The translations under genes were made by a program, and so were the position numbers. Below the pieces are notes generated by a model. The model saw nothing but the letters and a program-made list of their open reading frames with translations, searched no databases and was not told the origin of the DNA. A DNA stretch of 10,244 nt from DATMYQ01 sp035560935 (lineage in GTDB: Bacteria > Bacillota > Negativicutes > Sporomusales > Sporomusaceae): contig DATMYQ010000203.1 of NCBI GenBank assembly GCA_035560935.1, positions 1-10,244 of the forward strand, read 5' to 3'. This document shows, piece by piece, positions 6,539 to 10,244 of the stretch; positions within the stretch are counted from its first letter, which is position 1; every line of letters begins with the position of its first letter.

Positions 6539-9500
6539 CTATTTGTCCGTTATGATATGAAAAGTTGTATACACTTGATAGGGAACCGGCTCTCCTGGAT
6601 GAAATTGCGGCATGGAGGTAACGCGAAGCCAGACGGCCTCGTTGCCGGGTAAATGAATTCCCATACGGACCTCCTGTACGGCTTGACCGGTTTTAAACGC
6701 TACGGTGTCAGGATGGCTGTCGGGCGGAAAAACATTGCCCGTTTCATAGATGGTTTTATGGTGTTGGAAGATCGAGCTATTGCTTTTTAATTGGGTTAAG
6801 GTCAGCCCCAATATTCTCTCAGCGGCAGAATTGACCTCAATAATTCGACCCGTGCTATCTTGGAACACGACTCCTTGCGCCAGGGTATCAAAGAGCAAAC
6901 GATATTTTACCGAAGTTTCCTGTAACGCCATCTGGACGCGCTTTATTTCGGTTATATCAAAAAAACTGATCACCGCGCCCTCAATAACATTTTCCAGCGT
7001 GCGATAGGGGTGGATGCGCAGCAAAAACCAGGTACCTTCATGGCATTGCACTTCCACTTCGCGCAAGGAAAGGGTATCCAGCACGGACTGAATGTCCGCC
7101 ACCAGACTGTCATAACCAACCAGATTAGCGACAATATGACCTATTGGCCGGCCTACGTCGGTGGGGATCAGATTAATGACCTTGGCGGCGGAGGGAGTGA
7201 AGCGCCGGACGTGTTGCTGATGATCCACGAAAATAGTGGCCACGCCAGTGCCGGCCAAGAGGTTGTTCATGTCGTTATTCACCCGGGATAGATCAGCCAC
7301 TTTAGTTTGTAATTCAGAATTAACCGTAGATAACTCTTCATTAACCGATTGGAGTTCTTCTTTGGATGTTTCCAATTCTTCATTGGTTGACTGCAATTCT
7401 TCATTAACGGACTGCATCTCTTCATTGGCGGACTTTAGCTCTTCATTGGATTTTTCCAGTTCTTCTTTTGCGCTCTGGAGAAATTCTTCTTTTTCATTTA
7501 GTTCTTGTTTTAAGCCAGCCAGCCAGTCGTCGGTAAATGACTTTTCAGTATCGCTGGGATGGTTTTTGTCAATAATTTTGCGGGAACGCTTGGTATCTGC
7601 CGTCGGCGCTTCTTCCAGCGCGATCAGAAACAGCGCCTGCCCAGCGGAAAGTTCATGGGCTGCGGCCACCGGATACACTGTCAAATGGATGGTACTGAAA
7701 CTGCCATCGATTTTCACCAGCAAATTCTCTTTGCGCAGCGCTATTTTAAGTATTGTTGCGTTGCGCAAGGCTGCCGACAATTCCCGGCGCAAGCCGGAAC
7801 GGACCATTTTCATGATATTTAACGTCGCTTCGCCGGACGCCAGCTCAAGGTAGCGTCCCGCGTTACCGTAGATATATAAAATGTCACCGTTCTCATTGAT
7901 AATGAGTGCGGCGGGAGCATACTGCAGCAATAGCATTTGTTCCGCCACTTCGCGCAGTGATTTTTTTCTTTCTGCGGGTACTGGTTTGAGAGAAGGGGCT
8001 ATGGTCCCAACCTGCAACGGCGGAAAATATTGTTGTATGATCGGGCGTTGCAGTCCATAGGCCAGTTCTTTTTTTTGAAACACTTTCGCCTGGCGGTCCA
8101 ACACGGTGAATAACTCAGCAAAGTCTCCCACGGTCTCGGAGGTGCCTAAAAGGAGAATGCCGCCAGGGTTGAGCGCATAATGGAACAAAGGGATCAGGCG
8201 TTTTTGCAAATCGGCATTCAGGTAAATGAGAAGGTTGCGGCAGCTAATCAGATCAAGCTTGGAGAAGGGGGGATCTTTAATAACGTCCTGTTCCGAAAAA
8301 ACAAGAATATCGCGGATGATTTTATGAATACGATACGTGCTGCCGGCAGGATCATAGCTGAAAAAGCGGGCCAGTCGTCCCGCCGAAACGTCAGCGGAAA
8401 TACTGGCCGGATAAAGGCCTGTGCGGGCCTGTTCTACCGATTTTTTGTCAATATCCGTGGCAAATACTTGCAATTTGAAATGTTGCTTTTCCGTCTCTAA
8501 GTATTCTTGCAGCATTATGGCGATAGAATAGGCTTCTTCGCCGGTGGAACAGCCGGGAACCCAAACTCGGACAGTTGCCCCGGATTCTTTACCGGCAAAA
8601 AGTTTAGGAATGATATCGCTTTGAAACGCCGCGAACGTCTCCGAATCGCGGAAAAAATTAGTGACGCCAATTAACAGGTCGTTGAACAGCGCGTCTACTT
8701 CCTTGGGGTTTTTCTGCAGATAGCGAACATAATCGGGCAACTGATCAATCTGATGGACCGCCATGCGCCGCTCGACCCGTCTATTGACGGTATTTTGCTT
8801 GTATCCGGAGAAATCGTGCCCGGTTTGCAGGCGGAGCAGGACAAAAATATTTTTCATTTCATTCACAGCATTTTGCGGCAGTGAGAGGAAGGAAGAACCT
8901 GCTTTGCCAAAGGCGTGGGCCGCATAGGAGATAAGTTGGGCGGGCATCTCGGCCGGGGATAGGATGGAGTCTACCAGGCCGGTGGCGATGATGCTGCGCG
9001 GCATACCATCGAACTCGGCGGATTGTGGATTCTGTGCGATTACCATACCGCCTTCGCCTTTGATCGATCGTGCACCCAGCGTACCATCGCTGCCGGTTCC
9101 GGACAACACGATGCCAATGGCCCGCTCTTGTTGGTCCGCGGCCAATGACCGGAAGAAAAAATCAATCGGCAGACGTTGCCCGCGCGGCAAAGAAGGTTCC
9201 AACAGTTGCAGCGACCCGTTTAAAAAAGCCATATCGCAATTGGGCGGGATGATATAGGCGCAGTTCGGCTGTACCTTCATTCCATCCACAACTTCAAAAA
9301 CCTGCATTCGTGTATATTTTCGGATCAATTCCGCAAGAATGCTTTTGTGGTCGGGAGCCAGATGCTGTACCAAAACAAAGGCCATATTACTATCGATATC
9401 AGCCGGCATGGCGGAAAAGAAGGCTTCAAAAGCCGCCAACCCGCCGGCGGATGCGCCAATACCAACGATGGGAAAGCGGGAATAGCTAGAGGGGGTAGTT

Positions 9501-9574
9501 TCATCCAATATTTGCGCCGTCATGATGTTCGGATCAACCGCCAAATTCGAATGGCTGTTTTTTTTTGCCGTCAT
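6539..9574 (-). CDS. CheB methylesterase-CheR methyltransferase-PAS fusion signalling protein
   Basis: This 1011-residue fusion opens, without a receiver domain, with a CheB methylesterase (about 33-220). Its catalytic residues are visible: S42 in GASAGG, H71 in VQHLAPDH and D163 in SGTGSDG. A CheR methyltransferase follows (about 240-505), with RRVERR (265-270), SAM-binding VWVPGCSTGEEAYS (337-350), ATDID (372-376) and CRNLLIYL (445-452). A PAS-like domain lies at about 543-655. A coiled coil of EELQSxN-type heptads spans about 686-770. Two more PAS domains lie at about 775-880 (FTPSAAKVINLIPTDVGRP) and 888-1005. Many relatives continue into a histidine kinase; this one ends right after the last PAS. 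The start is the ATG at complement 9572-9574, preceded by GAGGAGG. An in-frame TTG at 9589 overlaps that site and is unlikely. No chemoreceptor gene is nearby, so the methylated or demethylated partner is unknown. The PAS-only gene follows. Confidence 0.93.
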   Translation of the reverse strand: MTAKKNSHSNLAVDPNIMTAQILDETTPSSYSRFPIVGIGASAGGLAAFEAFFSAMPADIDSNMAFVLVQHLAPDHKSILAELIRKYTRMQVFEVVDGMKVQPNCAYIIPPNCDMAFLNGSLQLLEPSLPRGQRLPIDFFFRSLAADQQERAIGIVLSGTGSDGTLGARSIKGEGGMVIAQNPQSAEFDGMPRSIIATGLVDSILSPAEMPAQLISYAAHAFGKAGSSFLSLPQNAVNEMKNIFVLLRLQTGHDFSGYKQNTVNRRVERRMAVHQIDQLPDYVRYLQKNPKEVDALFNDLLIGVTNFFRDSETFAAFQSDIIPKLFAGKESGATVRVWVPGCSTGEEAYSIAIMLQEYLETEKQHFKLQVFATDIDKKSVEQARTGLYPASISADVSAGRLARFFSYDPAGSTYRIHKIIRDILVFSEQDVIKDPPFSKLDLISCRNLLIYLNADLQKRLIPLFHYALNPGGILLLGTSETVGDFAELFTVLDRQAKVFQKKELAYGLQRPIIQQYFPPLQVGTIAPSLKPVPAERKKSLREVAEQMLLLQYAPAALIINENGDILYIYGNAGRYLELASGEATLNIMKMVRSGLRRELSAALRNATILKIALRKENLLVKIDGSFSTIHLTVYPVAAAHELSAGQALFLIALEEAPTADTKRSRKIIDKNHPSDTEKSFTDDWLAGLKQELNEKEEFLQSAKEELEKSNEELKSANEEMQSVNEELQSTNEELETSKEELQSVNEELSTVNSELQTKVADLSRVNNDMNNLLAGTGVATIFVDHQQHVRRFTPSAAKVINLIPTDVGRPIGHIVANLVGYDSLVADIQSVLDTLSLREVEVQCHEGTWFLLRIHPYRTLENVIEGAVISFFDITEIKRVQMALQETSVKYRLLFDTLAQGVVFQDSTGRIIEVNSAAERILGLTLTQLKSNSSIFQHHKTIYETGNVFPPDSHPDTVAFKTGQAVQEVRMGIHLPGNEAVWLRVTSMPQFHPGEPVPYQVYTTFHIITDK
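7319..7486 (-). repeat. Imperfect 21-base tandem repeats encoding coiled-coil heptads
   Basis: About eight 21-base units encode successive seven-residue blocks of the EExxxSx type (for example EELQSTN, EELETSK, EELQSVN) at residues 697-752 of the CheBR-PAS protein. Period and phase match a parallel coiled-coil signalling helix between the first and second PAS domains. Units differ by several bases each, so this is an old protein repeat, not a recent tandem expansion. Confidence 0.8.
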
Positions 9575-9580
9575 GCTGCT

Positions 9581-9587
9581 CCTCCTC
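9581..9587 (-). promoter_or_regulatory. Ribosome binding site that fixes the CheBR-PAS start
   Basis: On the minus strand GAGGAGG lies six bases before the ATG at 9574. It overlaps an in-frame TTG at 9589, which would otherwise add five residues. The site therefore supports the shorter 1011-residue product. Confidence 0.85.
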
Positions 9588-9604
9588 AAACTAGTAGCAA
9601 GACA

Positions 9605-9645
9605 AATTACATCCTTTTCTTTATTCTAACAAAGGATTTGTAATT
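9605..9645 (-). promoter_or_regulatory. Inverted repeat in the CheBR-PAS upstream region
   Basis: The arm 9605-9617 pairs with 9631-9645 apart from a two-base bulge, around a 13-base AT-rich loop. It lies 18 to 58 bases before the ribosome binding site of the CheBR-PAS gene. It could be an operator for a dimeric regulator or a hairpin in the 5' untranslated RNA. A possible -10 element (TATAAA, complement of 9678-9683) lies further upstream, but its -35 partner is poor, so the promoter is not settled. Confidence 0.4.
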
Positions 9646-9753
9646 ACTGCTTCTTTTCAATGCAGAATTTTCATTTTTTTATAATGTGGACGTTCTCTAT
9701 CTATTGAAACCAGCTTATATTTAAACGGCAGATTGCGTTGTTAAACTAGTTTT

Positions 9754-10233
9754 TTATGATGACGAGTTTTTCGCGTCTAATTTTACTAAGGTGTACGTCT
9801 GGTGCGTATGCTCAAACTGCATAGCATGCAATAGATCCAAAACCCCGCGGGTAGAATATTTTACATTGAATTGGCGATAGATCAATTCAACGATCAAAGA
9901 ACAGGTCCAATGTTGTTCACCCGGGAAACCGCTGTTTTCCGGCGATTGCAGGGATATCATCTGTTTGAGCTGCTCTTTTTGATTTTTAGTCAGGAATGCC
10001 GGACGGCCGGGAGAGGGTTTGCGTGCTAAGCCCGCTATACCCTCGGATGAATATATACGAACATAGGAAGCTACGGTAGAGGGGCTTCGTCCAATGATTT
10101 TTGCAATATAAACAATCGAGTGACCTTCGAAAAATAACTTAATGGCTTGATAGCGTTCCAACAGCCGACGATCCCGAGTAGACTTTATAAAAATTTCTAT
10201 ATTTTCCAATTCGCGTAAAAACACTTCATCCAT
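9754..10233 (-). CDS. HTH protein related to the N-terminal half of IS630-family transposases
   Basis: This 159-residue protein has a helix-turn-helix at about 36-62 (EGHSIVYIAKIIGRSPSTVA), a linker with GLARKPSPGRPAFLT (68-82), and a second winged-helix segment at about 109-140 (HWTCSLIVELIYRQF then YSTRGVLDLLHAMQF). This is the arrangement of the DNA-binding half of IS630/Tc1-type transposases. In full elements a DDE catalytic domain follows the TYTLVKLD region. Here a stop comes seven codons later, and I see no DDE motif in any frame of the 179 bases before the next gene. It is therefore a truncated transposase, the upstream ORF of a broken two-ORF element, or a recruited DNA-binding protein. 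The ATG at 10233 has no clear ribosome binding site, and the frame stays open toward the window edge, so the true start may lie outside. Confidence 0.75.
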   Translation of the reverse strand: MDEVFLRELENIEIFIKSTRDRRLLERYQAIKLFFEGHSIVYIAKIIGRSPSTVASYVRIYSSEGIAGLARKPSPGRPAFLTKNQKEQLKQMISLQSPENSGFPGEQHWTCSLIVELIYRQFNVKYSTRGVLDLLHAMQFEHTHQTYTLVKLDAKNSSS

Positions 10234-10244
10234 ACATACTGCCC

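Noticed and set aside
7236..7853. A 205-codon plus-strand open frame rich in serine and leucine
   Set aside because: It is antisense to the coiled coil of the CheBR-PAS gene, its repeats mirror the sense heptads, and it lacks a ribosome binding site and any family resemblance.
9575..9589. TTG start giving a CheBR-PAS protein five residues longer
   Set aside because: This TTG overlaps the GAGGAGG ribosome binding site used by the ATG at 9574.

Overview
The window looks like chromosome from an anaerobic, Gram-positive-lineage (Firmicutes) bacterium. Most genes have strong AGGAGG-type ribosome binding sites. The gene set includes a ferredoxin-dependent 2-oxoacid oxidoreductase, a ferritin-like rubrerythrin and an ene-reductase. 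Base composition is moderate, with AT-rich intergenic gaps. The flavour suggests Negativicutes or a related clostridial group, but that is an inference and no marker in the window fixes the taxon.

Layout. A plus-strand block runs from the left edge to about 5341: a seven-helix Bax-inhibitor-1/YccA-type membrane protein; a 322-base gap with an extended -10 promoter, a possible structured leader and a strong intrinsic terminator; a ferritin-like rubrerythrin-family protein; a translationally coupled pair encoding the alpha (gamma-alpha fused) and beta subunits of a 2-oxoacid:ferredoxin oxidoreductase; and an Old Yellow Enzyme-type flavin ene-reductase. A long inverted repeat at 5424-5496, probably a two-way terminator, separates this block from a minus-strand block. 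Reading leftward, the minus-strand block holds an HTH protein related to the N-terminal half of IS630-family transposases (9754-10233), a 1011-residue CheB-CheR-PAS fusion (6539-9574) and a 328-residue PAS-only protein (5484-6470).

How the genes may work together. KorAB would release electrons to ferredoxin from a 2-oxoacid, or run in the carboxylating direction. The ene-reductase could use reduced nicotinamide derived from that pool, and the rubrerythrin-like protein fits peroxide handling in an anaerobe. The CheB-CheR-PAS protein and its PAS-only neighbour look like a signalling pair with sensory and protein-modification domains but no receiver, histidine kinase, diguanylate cyclase or chemoreceptor in the window. 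Their partner must be encoded elsewhere.

I did not find CRISPR arrays, tRNA or rRNA genes, or an intact mobile element. The least explained parts are the terminator-containing leader before the rubrerythrin gene, the kinase-less CheBR-PAS/PAS pair, the beta subunit lacking one expected cluster-ligand cysteine, and the catalytic-domain-less transposase relative.
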